Below, one piece after another: positions 1 through 8,521 of a stretch of 38,144 nucleotides of DNA. Every line of letters begins with the position of its first letter. Position 1 is the first letter of the stretch. This DNA is from Mollicutes bacterium (lineage in GTDB: Bacteria > Bacillota_I > Bacilli_A > RF39 > UBA660). The notes beneath the pieces are model-generated. The model was not told the origin of the DNA, did no database searches, and worked only from the letters and a program-made list of their open reading frames with translations. The stretch is taken from positions 1 to 38,144 of the forward strand of contig DUQO01000012.1 in assembly GCA_012837765.1 (NCBI GenBank). The letters are read 5' to 3'. The position numbers and the translations under genes are program-made.

Positions 1-57
1 AATAATTATTCCGAGCAATTCAACAATTGTGAATCCTTTTTTTTGAATCCCCTTCAT
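1..57 (-). CDS. Prepilin-like protein, 5' end only (runs off window)
   Basis: Only the first 19 codons are in the window. On the minus strand an ATG at 57-55, preceded by a strong AGGAGG site (61-67), encodes MKGIQKKGFTIVELLGIII. This is a class III signal peptide: a short basic leader, the Gly-Phe cleavage site for a prepilin peptidase, the invariant Glu five residues into the mature part, and the start of the hydrophobic helix. The family includes type IV pilins, type II secretion pseudopilins and competence pseudopilins such as ComGC. Which of these it is cannot be told from 19 residues. A second gene with the same N-terminal motif lies at 6191-6571. Confidence 0.75.
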   Translation of the reverse strand, partial: MKGIQKKGFTIVELLGIII

Positions 58-158
58 ATAGCCTCCTATTATAATTAATAGTGCAAATTAACAACAAACT
101 ATTCTACCTCAATTTTATCATTAATATGGGCAATAATCAACTTTTTTCGACATGTCAA

Positions 159-190
159 TAAAAAACACTTCATCTACATAATGAAGTGTT
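159..190 (-). terminator. Rho-independent terminator after the M23 gene
   Basis: A perfect 10-bp inverted repeat (164-173 and 181-190, 7-base loop) is followed on the minus strand by a run of T. It lies just downstream of the stop at 205 and ends the minus-strand transcript of the two M23 genes. Confidence 0.85.
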
Positions 191-204
191 TATAACATAG
201 TTTA

Positions 205-1407
205 TTAATTGTATCTTCTTGTGCGATCAGACCAATCTCTATATAAACTTGATGGAAAATTTACATAAGTTCTTGGATTTACAAGATTGCTATTAAAATC
301 CGTTCCTGCCATCCTAAGTCCTCTTGATACACCAAAATGAAGATGGACTCCAGTAGAACTACCTGTTGTTCCCATTACTCCAATCACTGTGTCTTTGCTT
401 ACTAATTGGCCCGTTTTTACAGTAATTGAACCAGCTCTCATATGATAATAAGAAGTGGTCATTTTTTCGCCATTTATATTATGATGAATAAATACATAAT
501 AACCCATTGATGAGCTGTAGCCTGTAGCTGAAACCTTACCTGTTGCAGCAGCATATATTTTAGATGAATTATCTTTATATCTGTCACTTATATCAATACC
601 ACTATGATAAACTGTTCCTTTCCCAGTGAATGGATCTATTCGTTCACCAAATTCAGAAGTTACATAACCTCTCATAGTAGGTCTCCAAAGTTTAGTATCT
701 GGTGGCAATATTTTATTAGCACAAACATTTAAATCTTCGTGATCCTTACAACCTGCTTGAATATACATATCGATTGTTTTTCTAGCTAGTGCTATTTCTT
801 CTTCTAACGAAAAATTATATTCATATAATTCTGTTCTCTCACGATTTAAAACCTTTAGATTATTATAAAGCTCTTGTTGTTTGTTTTTAGCTTCTTCTTG
901 TTTACGATTTAATTCTTCTTTCTTGTTGTTGTTATCTGTAATCATTTGATTCATTTCTTTAATTAGTTGATCGTTATACTCTAATAATTGTTGTGAAACT
1001 GATAAGCGATAGACAAAATCTGTTAGGTTTTCAGCTCCTGCAATATACTCTAAATATAACGAGTCACTACTAGACATCTGAATAAATGAAACAACATTTT
1101 TTATTTCTTTCCCTTTTTCATCTATTTTAATACCTAACTCTGCTATTTCTTTATTTGTTTGTTCTATTTCAGCACCTATTCTATCTAATTCTTTATATAA
1201 TTGGTTAATAGTATTATTCGCTTTATTTATTTGTTCGTTAGTATATTTAATCTTATTGCTTACTTCTTGATCTTCTTTTAATAGTTTCTCTAATTCACTT
1301 TTTAAATTACCAAGTGTTTTAGCTTCCACATTAGATGGCATAGCAATATTAAAGAATAGTACACAAACAATCAATATAATATTAAATATTTTACTTCGCT
1401 TAATCAT
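205..1407 (-). CDS. Secreted M23 peptidoglycan endopeptidase with long coiled coil (EnvC/NlpD-like)
   Basis: A 400-residue exported cell-wall hydrolase or hydrolase activator. Residues 1-29 form a signal peptide (basic MIKRSK start, hydrophobic core). Residues about 30-215 are Glu/Lys/Gln-rich coiled coil, as in EnvC-type proteins and Gram-positive homologues that sit near division machinery. The C-terminal M23 domain (about 245-385) keeps the LytM-type zinc site: H268 and D272 in HSGID, H322, and H355/H357 in HLHFG, so it should be catalytically competent as a metallo-endopeptidase cutting peptidoglycan cross-links. The start has AAAGGAG upstream. It follows the next M23 gene by only 11 bases and shares its terminator. 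The exact bond cleaved is not visible from sequence. Confidence 0.88.
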   Translation of the reverse strand: MIKRSKIFNIILIVCVLFFNIAMPSNVEAKTLGNLKSELEKLLKEDQEVSNKIKYTNEQINKANNTINQLYKELDRIGAEIEQTNKEIAELGIKIDEKGKEIKNVVSFIQMSSSDSLYLEYIAGAENLTDFVYRLSVSQQLLEYNDQLIKEMNQMITDNNNKKEELNRKQEEAKNKQQELYNNLKVLNRERTELYEYNFSLEEEIALARKTIDMYIQAGCKDHEDLNVCANKILPPDTKLWRPTMRGYVTSEFGERIDPFTGKGTVYHSGIDISDRYKDNSSKIYAAATGKVSATGYSSSMGYYVFIHHNINGEKMTTSYYHMRAGSITVKTGQLVSKDTVIGVMGTTGSSTGVHLHFGVSRGLRMAGTDFNSNLVNPRTYVNFPSSLYRDWSDRTRRYN

Positions 1408-1418
1408 ACTCTACTCCT

Positions 1419-2912
1419 TTACTTATATAAACTCATTGGATTTGTTGTTTTTGCACCTGGCAAATTAGGATTACCAACATACACTGCAAAGTGTAAGTGT
1501 GTTCCAGTAACTCCTACAACATATCCTGTATTACCCATAGTAGCTATTATTTGACCAGCTTCTACGGTTTGACCTACTTTGGCAAAGTTTTTAGCATTGT
1601 GAGAATAAAGCGTATATATATTATCTTCATGTTCAATAATAATGTAATTTCCAAATTCACTATGATATTTACTTAATATTACTTTACCAGCTTTAGCAGC
1701 ATATATTGGTGAACCATAACCAGTACCTGATATATCAATTGCGTTATGAAATTTTCTCCAACGATAACCATATTCACTTGTAATAACATAAGGTGTATTA
1801 GTTGGCCATACCCAGTTACCATCAGAACTTATAGTAATTGTTCCACCAGTAGGTGTTTTAATCCCTTGAACAATCTTTTTCTTAACAGGCTCTTTAATGG
1901 TAGTTGTAGAAGCCCTATCAATTTGAACGTTCGTTATAGCACCATTGGTTGTTTGACGTTTTTGAATAACACGCTCAATTCCATTAATCCCTTCTTGTAT
2001 AACTTTTGTTTCACCATAAGGTAGTGATTCATCATATGTTATTTCAGTAGCAAATCTTATTTCTTGATCTGAAACAATATGTTCTTCAACTACTACATCA
2101 AAAAGAGGGTTGATAAGTCCTACCGAAACTTCTTGTCCTGGAAATAAAAGACTGTTAGGATTTTTAAATTCTGGATTAACGATTAGAAACTCGCTAGTTC
2201 CTAGTTTATGATCAAAGGCTATTTGAGAAATAGTGTCGCCTTCTTTAACTTTATATTTTTGTTGTTCCTCAGTTGTACCAAATAATAAAAATTTAGCAAG
2301 TTCATTTTCATCAGTAAATATATATTCATCAGTTGAAATATATGTTTCTTTTTCTTTAATTTGTTCAGAAGGAATATATATATCTTCAATAATCTTACCA
2401 GTTGTTTTTATTTCAGGTTGTTTTTCTTCTAAGAATAATTTATATTCATCTGCTGAAACAAAGGCTTCAACTGTTTTATGAATAGCGTTTAAGAAAAGTT
2501 CATAATCGACAACATTTACAACTTTATCTTCTTGTCCCTCTTCAGTACTTTTTATTGTAAATGTCCAGCCTTTAACTGTAAAAGGACTTTTTTCTTTTAT
2601 GATTTCATATATTTGTTTTTCATCTAATACTTTTCCAGCATAACTTATATGTTTTTGGATGTTTAATGCTTTTGGTGGGTAAACTTTATCAACATTATAT
2701 TTTTCTTTTATTTCTGCCTGTTTCTTATCAATGTATTCTTCTAATTTATCTTTTGATTTAACAACTCCTATTTTCTCTCCAGCTAAATATACTTGATATG
2801 CTTCTTTAGGAGCATTATAATTACTAACTCTTTCATCTTCAAAGAAAATAATGATAACTGTACTTAGTGTCAAAGTTATTAAAAATGTGAAAAGCCAAGT
2901 AATTTTTTGCAC
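1419..2912 (-). CDS. Membrane-anchored M23 endopeptidase with LysM and G5 domains
   Basis: A cell-wall hydrolase of about 497 residues. An N-terminal hydrophobic segment (about 6-27) anchors or exports it. A long extracellular region precedes a LysM domain (YKVKEGDTISQIA start, about 220-268), which binds glycan chains. A G5-type beta domain follows (about 270-350), then an M23 peptidase domain whose zinc ligands are present (H and D of HNAID near 389-393, H near 438, HLHF near 472-475). No ATG exists at the 5' end. The chosen start is the GTG at 2912, because GGTGAT lies four bases before it. The two upstream in-frame GTG codons (from 2924) overlap that site. The gene lies between dnaE and a second M23 gene in one minus-strand run. 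Confidence 0.86.
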   Translation of the reverse strand: MQKITWLFTFLITLTLSTVIIIFFEDERVSNYNAPKEAYQVYLAGEKIGVVKSKDKLEEYIDKKQAEIKEKYNVDKVYPPKALNIQKHISYAGKVLDEKQIYEIIKEKSPFTVKGWTFTIKSTEEGQEDKVVNVVDYELFLNAIHKTVEAFVSADEYKLFLEEKQPEIKTTGKIIEDIYIPSEQIKEKETYISTDEYIFTDENELAKFLLFGTTEEQQKYKVKEGDTISQIAFDHKLGTSEFLIVNPEFKNPNSLLFPGQEVSVGLINPLFDVVVEEHIVSDQEIRFATEITYDESLPYGETKVIQEGINGIERVIQKRQTTNGAITNVQIDRASTTTIKEPVKKKIVQGIKTPTGGTITISSDGNWVWPTNTPYVITSEYGYRWRKFHNAIDISGTGYGSPIYAAKAGKVILSKYHSEFGNYIIIEHEDNIYTLYSHNAKNFAKVGQTVEAGQIIATMGNTGYVVGVTGTHLHFAVYVGNPNLPGAKTTNPMSLYK

Positions 2913-2953
2913 ATATATCACCACTTTTATTAATCTAGATATGTATAATTATA

Positions 2954-5902
2954 TCATAAATTAGTCATATCTTCCACTTTTATAACCGATAATTGATAGG
3001 TTGACATTCTCTTTTCAACACGAGCTTTCACTCTTAAAACATCTCCTTTTTTGATATTCGGATATATTTTATAAGTATTAGGAAACAATACTAAATCCAT
3101 TTTTGAAGTTTCATCTTCACCTGTTATGAAAGCCATATCTTCGTTATTTTTTGTAATTATTGTTTTAGTTTTAGTAACTAAAACAATAACATCAACTATT
3201 TTATCAAAATAATTTTTAACATTATTTAAGTTGATGACTCCTTTTACACCCGCCTTATATTTTAACACAGGATGGTTATTTAAATAGAAACCAAAAACTG
3301 CCACTTCCCTTTTATTTAATTCTTCTTTAGACATTTCATCTACGGGAGCTATAATAGGTTTTTCCACAAGTGATGAATCTATATTTGATACTAATTCAGC
3401 ATATGTTATTGCATTATCTATATTATATAAAAGTGTTTGATGGTTATGACCAAAGGCACTAAAACAATCTGCATCAATTAAAGATTCTATTACTTTTTTT
3501 GTAACAACTTTTCCATAAGTGCGTCCTACAAAATCAAAAAAGTCTTTAAATAAACCATTACTTCTTTCTTTAACAATTTCCCTACTTGTAATAGCCCCTA
3601 AATTTGATACATTCGATAGCGGAAACCTTATACCTTCAGTTTCTACTTTATAGTAAGATTCACTTTTGTTAATGTCTGGTTTTAAAATATTTATACCTAA
3701 AGCGCGACATTCATCTATATATTCTTTTGTTTTATAAGCATTTCCTATAACACTAGTAAGTAAATTACACATGAAATACTTAGGGTAATGAGCTTTTAAA
3801 TAAGCCATTTGATAACCAAGTAAAGAATATGAAACAGAATGTGCTCTATTAAAACCATAACCAGAAAACTTAAGTATTAAATTATATACTTTTCGAGCTG
3901 TAGATTCATCATATTTTCTTTCTATACAACGTCTAACAAATTTATCTTCTTCATTTATTAAAATATCTTTTTTCTTTTTACTCATGGCACGCCTTAAAAC
4001 ATCCGCTTCTCCTAAGGAATAACCAGCCATTACATTAGCAATTTGCATAATTTGTTCTTGATAAACAATAATACCATAAGTAGGTTTTAAAATTTCGTAC
4101 AAATCATTATGTAGATAATTATTTTTTTCCAGTCCTTGTTTTCGTCTAATAAAACTATTTATATTGTCCATTGGTCCTGGTCTAAATAATGCTATAGCAG
4201 CAATAAGTTCTTCTAATGAATCAGGTTTGAGTTTACGTAAGAAGTTTTTCATGCCAGGCGTTTCAAACTGAAATATACCAGACGTAATAACATTAGAAAA
4301 AAGCGAAAGTGTTTTCTTATCATCTAGTGGTATATCTTTTAAAGATAGATTTATGCCATCATTTTTTAAAGACTTTATGATTCCTTCAATTGTTGTAAGA
4401 CTTTCAAGTGCTAAAAAATCTATTTTCAAAAGACCTAGTTCTTCTAAATGTTCCATTGAATAACCAGTTATATAATGATCATTATATTTCTTTAGTGGTA
4501 TATAAGAATCTAATTCAAGTCCTGAAATAACAACTCCTGCTGCATGAACAGAAATCTGCCTTTTAGCACCTTCTATAGCAGAAGATATGTTATATATATC
4601 TGAGAGATCTTTATCAGATATAATTAAAGACCTTATTCTATCATTATGCTTTAAATTCAAAGCAAGGTTTTCCTTAGTATCGATTAACTTACTTAAATTT
4701 TCTAACTTTGGTGACGAATAGTTAAAGATGCGAGCTACATCTCTTAATGCTTGCTTACCACTTAAAGTTACAAACGTAATAATTGGAGCGACCCTTTTTT
4801 GACCATATTTATTTATAACATAATCAACTACTTCTTCTCTTCTTGTAGATTCAAAATCAATATCAATGTCTGGCATAGTAACACGTTCTGGGTTTAAAAA
4901 TCTTTCGAAAAACAAATTATATTTTATAGGATCAACATCTGTTATTCCAAGACAATATGATACTAAGCTACCAGCTGCGCTTCCTCTTCCTGGTCCTATT
5001 AAAATTTTATTTTTTCTAGCATATTTTACAAAATCGTATACAACTAAAAAGTAATTATCAAAACCCATTTTAGTGATAATATCAAGTTCGTATTTTAGTC
5101 GATCAACATAATAAGTTGGGATTTTATTATTAAGTCTTTTTTCAAGTCCTACTTTACATAATGATTGTAAGTATATACGAGTATCAAAATGTTCATCATC
5201 ACTATACTTAGGTAATAAATTAGTGTTTAAGGAAAAACTAATATCACACAAATTATTTATTTCCTCCATCCACTTCAAATCTTTTTCAACACTGTTTGAT
5301 AAAATTTCATCGATGTCCATCAAATGATGATTATTAGAAACATTATATGAAGTAATATAACTTCTTTTTTTATTGTCCTTTATCAAATATAAATACTTTA
5401 AATAAGTATTCTCTTTCTCATTTAAATATAATACTTCATTTATAAATAATACTTTGTTATGTATCTTATTTATTTTTTCTCTTTCATCTAAATTACTATA
5501 ACCTAAATAAAGATGTTTATATATTTTTTTTATTTCTTCATATAATTCAATCGAGCTATATGGCAAAATACATATTAAATTATTTTTATAATTTTCTAAA
5601 TCTTTAAGCGTTAGAGGGTTTGTTTGCTTTTTAAATACTAATCTTGTTAAATTTTGATATCCTTCGTAATTCATTGCATATAATAAAATTGATTTATCAT
5701 CTATAGTTAAATCAATACCTATAATAGGTTTTATATCATTTTGAATACATTTTTTATAAAAATCCATTGTGCTATACATAGCACTATCTGTTACAGCAAG
5801 TGAAGTAATTCCTAAGCTTTTTGCTCTTTTGATAAGATTGTCTATATCAACTAAGCTTGATAATAATGAATAATTAGTTTTAATATTTAGTGGTATATAC
5901 AT
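2954..5902 (-). CDS. dnaE: DNA polymerase III alpha subunit, DnaE type
   Basis: Replicative DNA polymerase of 982 residues, in the length range of short Gram-positive DnaE proteins. Order: PHP domain (about 1-200), palm/thumb/fingers (about 240-850), C-terminal OB fold (about 880-980). The catalytic Asp residues are visible: PDIDIDF at 344-350 (D345, D347) and KIDFL with D495. GPGRGSAAGS lies near 303-312 and a helix-hairpin-helix near FNRAHSVSYS. The PHP metal ligands are lost: the usual His-rich start reads KTNYSLL and the usual TDHGN reads TDSAM, so the PHP domain is probably structural, as in other polymerases of this group. A good AGGTGAT site precedes the ATG. In Bacillota DnaE usually works beside PolC, which is not in this window. 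Confidence 0.95.
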   Translation of the reverse strand: MYIPLNIKTNYSLLSSLVDIDNLIKRAKSLGITSLAVTDSAMYSTMDFYKKCIQNDIKPIIGIDLTIDDKSILLYAMNYEGYQNLTRLVFKKQTNPLTLKDLENYKNNLICILPYSSIELYEEIKKIYKHLYLGYSNLDEREKINKIHNKVLFINEVLYLNEKENTYLKYLYLIKDNKKRSYITSYNVSNNHHLMDIDEILSNSVEKDLKWMEEINNLCDISFSLNTNLLPKYSDDEHFDTRIYLQSLCKVGLEKRLNNKIPTYYVDRLKYELDIITKMGFDNYFLVVYDFVKYARKNKILIGPGRGSAAGSLVSYCLGITDVDPIKYNLFFERFLNPERVTMPDIDIDFESTRREEVVDYVINKYGQKRVAPIITFVTLSGKQALRDVARIFNYSSPKLENLSKLIDTKENLALNLKHNDRIRSLIISDKDLSDIYNISSAIEGAKRQISVHAAGVVISGLELDSYIPLKKYNDHYITGYSMEHLEELGLLKIDFLALESLTTIEGIIKSLKNDGINLSLKDIPLDDKKTLSLFSNVITSGIFQFETPGMKNFLRKLKPDSLEELIAAIALFRPGPMDNINSFIRRKQGLEKNNYLHNDLYEILKPTYGIIVYQEQIMQIANVMAGYSLGEADVLRRAMSKKKKDILINEEDKFVRRCIERKYDESTARKVYNLILKFSGYGFNRAHSVSYSLLGYQMAYLKAHYPKYFMCNLLTSVIGNAYKTKEYIDECRALGINILKPDINKSESYYKVETEGIRFPLSNVSNLGAITSREIVKERSNGLFKDFFDFVGRTYGKVVTKKVIESLIDADCFSAFGHNHQTLLYNIDNAITYAELVSNIDSSLVEKPIIAPVDEMSKEELNKREVAVFGFYLNNHPVLKYKAGVKGVINLNNVKNYFDKIVDVIVLVTKTKTIITKNNEDMAFITGEDETSKMDLVLFPNTYKIYPNIKKGDVLRVKARVEKRMSTYQLSVIKVEDMTNL

Positions 5903-5954
5903 CTTATCACCTCAATTACATTTTACTATATTTTAGTCTTTTTTGCTATTTAAA

Positions 5955-5983
5955 TTGACTTTAAGGGCATGTTATGATACATT
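5955..5983 (+). promoter_or_regulatory. Promoter of rpmB
   Basis: TTGACT (5955-5960) lies 17 bases from TACATT (5978-5983). An alternative is an extended -10 in the same stretch, TG-T-TATGAT (5970-5978). Both sit just upstream of the ribosome binding site of bL28. Confidence 0.5.
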
Positions 5984-6008
5984 TATTAGGCAAGAGGAGG
6001 AATAAATT

Positions 6009-6176
6009 ATGGCTATAAAGATTACAAATAAAAAACCTATGTTTGGTAATTTAAAATCTCATTCAAATAGAAAAACAAGACATGCCCAAAAACTTAACAT
6101 GCAAAAAATTAATGTAGATGGTAAAACAGTTCTTACAACTGCAAGGGAAGCTAAAAAAATAAAGAAATCTAATTAG
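6009..6176 (+). CDS. rpmB: 50S ribosomal protein L28 (bL28)
   Basis: A 55-residue basic protein. It has the N-terminal bL28 pattern: ITNKKPMFGN corresponds to the usual TGKKP.xGN, followed by SHSNRKTRH and then QKINVDGKTV, matching the usual LQKvrv...G. It is slightly shorter than the usual 60-64 residues. AGAGGAGG stands nine bases before the ATG. It stands alone between divergent dnaE and a convergent prepilin-like gene, with its own promoter and a terminator that overlaps its stop codon, as is common for rpmB in Bacillota. Confidence 0.88.
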   Translation: MAIKITNKKPMFGNLKSHSNRKTRHAQKLNMQKINVDGKTVLTTAREAKKIKKSN

Positions 6177-6192
6177 AAATCTTTATTTTTTT
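6153..6192. terminator. Bidirectional terminator between rpmB and the prepilin-like gene
   Basis: A 13-bp A/T-rich inverted repeat (6153-6165 with 6180-6192) has its own run of T on each strand. It covers the stop codons of both convergent genes and should end both transcripts. Confidence 0.7.
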
Positions 6193-6571
6193 ATTCTTCA
6201 TAAATAAATGGACCTACTGTTACTTCATATTTTCCTTTTGGTTTTACAAGAATTAAAACAGTAGTTGTTAAAGATATTTCCTTTTCAGTCTTTGGATCTA
6301 TCACTGGTGTTTTTAAACCTTCTTTATCAACAAGATCTTGTAAGGATATTGTAACTTCGTTATTTACTGTTTTTATCCCTTCAATACTATCTTTGTTTTT
6401 TCTTATATATAGCTGTGTTGTTTGCTCAATGTTTTCAAGCAATTGTTCATAAGCTACTTTTTTTGTTTCTTCGATATTACCAATTATCATAGGAACAGTA
6501 ATAACTGATAATACACCTAAAATAATGATAACTGATAATACCTCAATCAATGTAAATCCTTTTTTATTCAT
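6191..6571 (-). CDS. Prepilin-like protein (type IV pilin / pseudopilin family)
   Basis: A 126-residue protein with a textbook class III signal peptide: MNKKGFTLIEVLSVIIIL, cleavage expected after Gly5, mature N-terminal Phe and Glu at mature position 5, then a hydrophobic helix to about residue 30. The rest is a small soluble domain with a helix (about 30-62) and predicted strands. Such proteins are processed by a prepilin peptidase and assemble into pili or into the pseudopilus of competence or secretion systems. GAGG lies upstream of the ATG. No assembly ATPase, platform protein or peptidase is in this window. The 5' end of a related gene lies at 1-57, but it is not adjacent. Confidence 0.85.
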   Translation of the reverse strand: MNKKGFTLIEVLSVIIILGVLSVITVPMIIGNIEETKKVAYEQLLENIEQTTQLYIRKNKDSIEGIKTVNNEVTISLQDLVDKEGLKTPVIDPKTEKEISLTTTVLILVKPKGKYEVTVGPFIYEE

Positions 6572-6590
6572 TTTTACCCTCTTCTTAACT

Positions 6591-6620
6591 ATAGTGTAAA
6601 TTATTTAACACTATTTTTTA
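6591..6620 (+). terminator. Second plus-strand terminator-like hairpin
   Basis: ATAGTGT (6591-6597) pairs with ACACTAT (6608-6614) and is followed on the plus strand by TTTTTATTTTT. No plus-strand gene ends here, so it would stop read-through from rpmB. On the minus strand it forms a hairpin in the 5' leader of the prepilin-like gene. Confidence 0.45.
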
Positions 6621-6639
6621 TTTTTATTTATATAAATAA

Positions 6640-6648
6640 ATTATAACA
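6640..6648 (-). promoter_or_regulatory. Extended -10 promoter of the prepilin-like gene
   Basis: TG-T-TATAAT on the minus strand (6648-6640) is a perfect extended -10 element without a clear -35 box. It lies about 70 bases before the ATG at 6571. Confidence 0.5.
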
Positions 6649-6687
6649 AAAAAAAACATTTTTTACTAATTTCTTTTTCACCTCATA

Positions 6688-6696
6688 TGTTATAAA
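6688..6696 (+). promoter_or_regulatory. Extended -10 promoter of the Asn-rich protein gene
   Basis: TG-T-TATAAA on the plus strand lies about 40 bases before the ATG at 6739. No good -35 box is visible. Confidence 0.4.
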
Positions 6697-6738
6697 TACT
6701 TTTGTTTAGTAAATAATACAAAAGAAGGAGGTTTTAAT

Positions 6739-7203
6739 ATGAAAAGGCTGTTAAAAACAATTGTTTTTGTTGCCACTTTTTGTTATTTGATAATTTGTAT
6801 GCCAATTGCTTTAGCACAAAATACTAATGATCCAAATAACGTTGGACCAAACACCAATAATCCTAATGGCACAGATACTAATCTTAACGATCCTAACAAC
6901 AATGATACCAATAACCTTGGTCCAAATGATAACGATAATGATGTAAATAATAATAATGATGGCATCAATGACGGAACTAATAACGACATCAACAATGATA
7001 CCAATAATGACATCAACAACGGTACTAATAATGGAACCAATAATGGTATCAATAACGGTACCAATAATGAATCAAATGGCTTGCTAGATGACGACGATGT
7101 TGATGATACTAATTGGGGCGAAATTTTAACATATGGTGCTGGTGGTGCCATTGTTGGTAGTTTGCTAACTTATCTTGCTTTTCGTGGAAAAAGAACTACT
7201 TAG
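6739..7203 (+). CDS. Secreted Asn/Asp/Thr-repeat protein with C-terminal membrane anchor
   Basis: A 154-residue protein of unknown function. Residues 1-26 are a signal peptide ending IALAQ. Residues about 27-111 are low complexity, nearly all Asn, Asp, Thr, Gly and Pro, moving from NDPNN/GPN units to repeated NNGT/NND units. An acidic LLDDDDVDD patch (about 114-122) follows. Residues about 131-148 form a Gly/Ala-rich transmembrane helix ending in RGKR, so the protein is probably held in the membrane with the repeat outside. There is no LPXTG sorting motif. The strong AGAAGGAGG site supports the start. The reverse strand of the repeat is also open, but only because of the repeat composition. 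Confidence 0.75.
   Translation: MKRLLKTIVFVATFCYLIICMPIALAQNTNDPNNVGPNTNNPNGTDTNLNDPNNNDTNNLGPNDNDNDVNNNNDGINDGTNNDINNDTNNDINNGTNNGTNNGINNGTNNESNGLLDDDDVDDTNWGEILTYGAGGAIVGSLLTYLAFRGKRTT
6817..7071 (+). repeat. Degenerate in-frame tandem repeats (AAT/AAC-GGN-ACN units)
   Basis: The DNA is built from imperfect 9-18 base units coding for NNGT, NNDI and NDPNN. Such tracts can gain or lose units by slippage and so change the length of the surface stalk. Confidence 0.65.
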
Positions 7204-7214
7204 TTCTTTTTTTT
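7188..7214 (+). terminator. Terminator of the Asn-rich protein gene
   Basis: AAAAGAAC (7189-7196) pairs with GTTCTTTT (7203-7210) and runs into eight T. It overlaps the last codons and the stop. Confidence 0.75.
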
Positions 7215-7281
7215 AACACTTAAAGACTTATTTATCATCTTTATTATTTTGGTTTAGTTTATAATAGTTATTCTCATACAT

Positions 7282-7311
7282 AAAAAAAGTTTGTAAAAAT
7301 TTACAAACTTT
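7282..7311 (-). terminator. Terminator of the glucan synthase-pgi operon
   Basis: A near-perfect 12-bp inverted repeat (7286-7297 with 7300-7311) is followed on the minus strand by seven T. It overlaps the pgi stop codon. Confidence 0.85.
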
Positions 7312-8521
7312 ATAGTAATTCTTTTATAGCTTTCTTATATTCTTCTACTCCATTTTGACCAAATGGGTTTATATCCTCTAAATAACCATTTATGACACAT
7401 GATATCATAAAAAATTGAAGTAAAAAACCAATTGATTCTTCATTTAACGATTCGATTGAAATAACATTGTTTAATACATTACCTTTTTTATGAGCAATAG
7501 AAGTTCCAGTAGATGCAATATTATTTATATCAGTTAAAGTTTTGTTATATTTTGAAATATATATATTGTTATTTGATATTAAGACATTTATTACTGTTTC
7601 AAATAATATTTTATTACCTTCTTGAACAAATTGACCTGATGAATGTAGATCTTTAGTATTTACAAAAGAAATTGGCAGTATTCCTTTTTCACCTTTGCCT
7701 AAGGATTCAGCATATAATTGCTTTAACCATTCAGCAAATGAATATAACTTAGGCTCATATACTACAAAGGCTTCAGCTGTTTTTCCTTTTTTATACATTT
7801 CTGCTCTAATAATGGCATATTTAATTTGATTATCAATGTTTTCAGTTGCTTTTTTAGCACCATCATATAATCTTTTTATGTTGATACCTGATACAGCTAT
7901 AGGTAGTAATCCTACTGGTGTAAAAACAGAGAATCTTCCTCCTATATCACTTGGTATAGCAAAAGATTTATAACCATTATTTATTACTTCTTGCCTTAGA
8001 GTTCCATGCTCTTTATCGGTAGTAATAATAATTCTTTTCTTTAATTCCTCATCGTTATATTTACTCTTCATGAAAGTCATAATTAAATCATAACCTATAC
8101 TTGTTTCTAAAGTTGTGCCTGATTTAGATATTACATTTACAATTACATTTTTGTCTTTAACAAGTTCTAATAAGTCATGATAATAATCACTAGATAAATG
8201 ATTACCTGCAAAATATATTTTAGGATTTTTTGTCTCATTATAAAAATATGGGTTTAAGGCATCGATTACCGCTTTTGATCCAAGAAAAGATCCACCGATG
8301 CCAAGTACTAAAAATACATCACAGTTATTTTTTATATATTGTGCAGTAGCATCTATATCACTAATTATGGTTTCATCAAAAAGGTTATCCACTTCATTCC
8401 ATGCCATATTAGGATTGGTATTTAAGAAATTATCTAGATTAGATAATTTCTTTTCATACCCTCTTAGAATTTCATCACTTAGCAAATCATTGGTGTATGT
8501 TTTAAAATCAAATTTTATCAT
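7310..8521 (-). CDS. pgi: Glucose-6-phosphate isomerase
   Basis: Converts glucose 6-phosphate and fructose 6-phosphate in glycolysis. The protein has 403 residues, shorter than the roughly 450 of many Bacillota enzymes. Family motifs are intact: LGIGGSFLGS (73-82), the phosphate loop SKSGTT (132-137), the signature IGGRFS (193-198), E272 in YAES, H293 in LHSSGQF, and the C-terminal signature ending NPFGQNGVEEYK with K395. The ATG overlaps the TGA stop of the upstream glucan synthase gene by four bases (ATGA), and AAAGGAGG lies inside the end of that gene, so the two are translationally coupled. The pairing suggests that hexose phosphate balance is tied to glucan synthesis or phosphorolysis; that link is inference. 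Confidence 0.95.
   Translation of the reverse strand: MIKFDFKTYTNDLLSDEILRGYEKKLSNLDNFLNTNPNMAWNEVDNLFDETIISDIDATAQYIKNNCDVFLVLGIGGSFLGSKAVIDALNPYFYNETKNPKIYFAGNHLSSDYYHDLLELVKDKNVIVNVISKSGTTLETSIGYDLIMTFMKSKYNDEELKKRIIITTDKEHGTLRQEVINNGYKSFAIPSDIGGRFSVFTPVGLLPIAVSGINIKRLYDGAKKATENIDNQIKYAIIRAEMYKKGKTAEAFVVYEPKLYSFAEWLKQLYAESLGKGEKGILPISFVNTKDLHSSGQFVQEGNKILFETVINVLISNNNIYISKYNKTLTDINNIASTGTSIAHKKGNVLNNVISIESLNEESIGFLLQFFMISCVINGYLEDINPFGQNGVEEYKKAIKELL

Noticed and set aside
6817-7071. CRISPR-like array
   Set aside because: The repeats are short, in-frame coding units of changing length without spacers. No CRISPR array was seen elsewhere in the window.
6783-7151. Minus-strand open frame of 122 codons opposite the Asn-rich gene
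   Set aside because: It is a shadow of the repeat (Leu/Val/Ser-rich), with no ribosome binding site, while the plus frame has a signal peptide, anchor, ribosome binding site and terminator.
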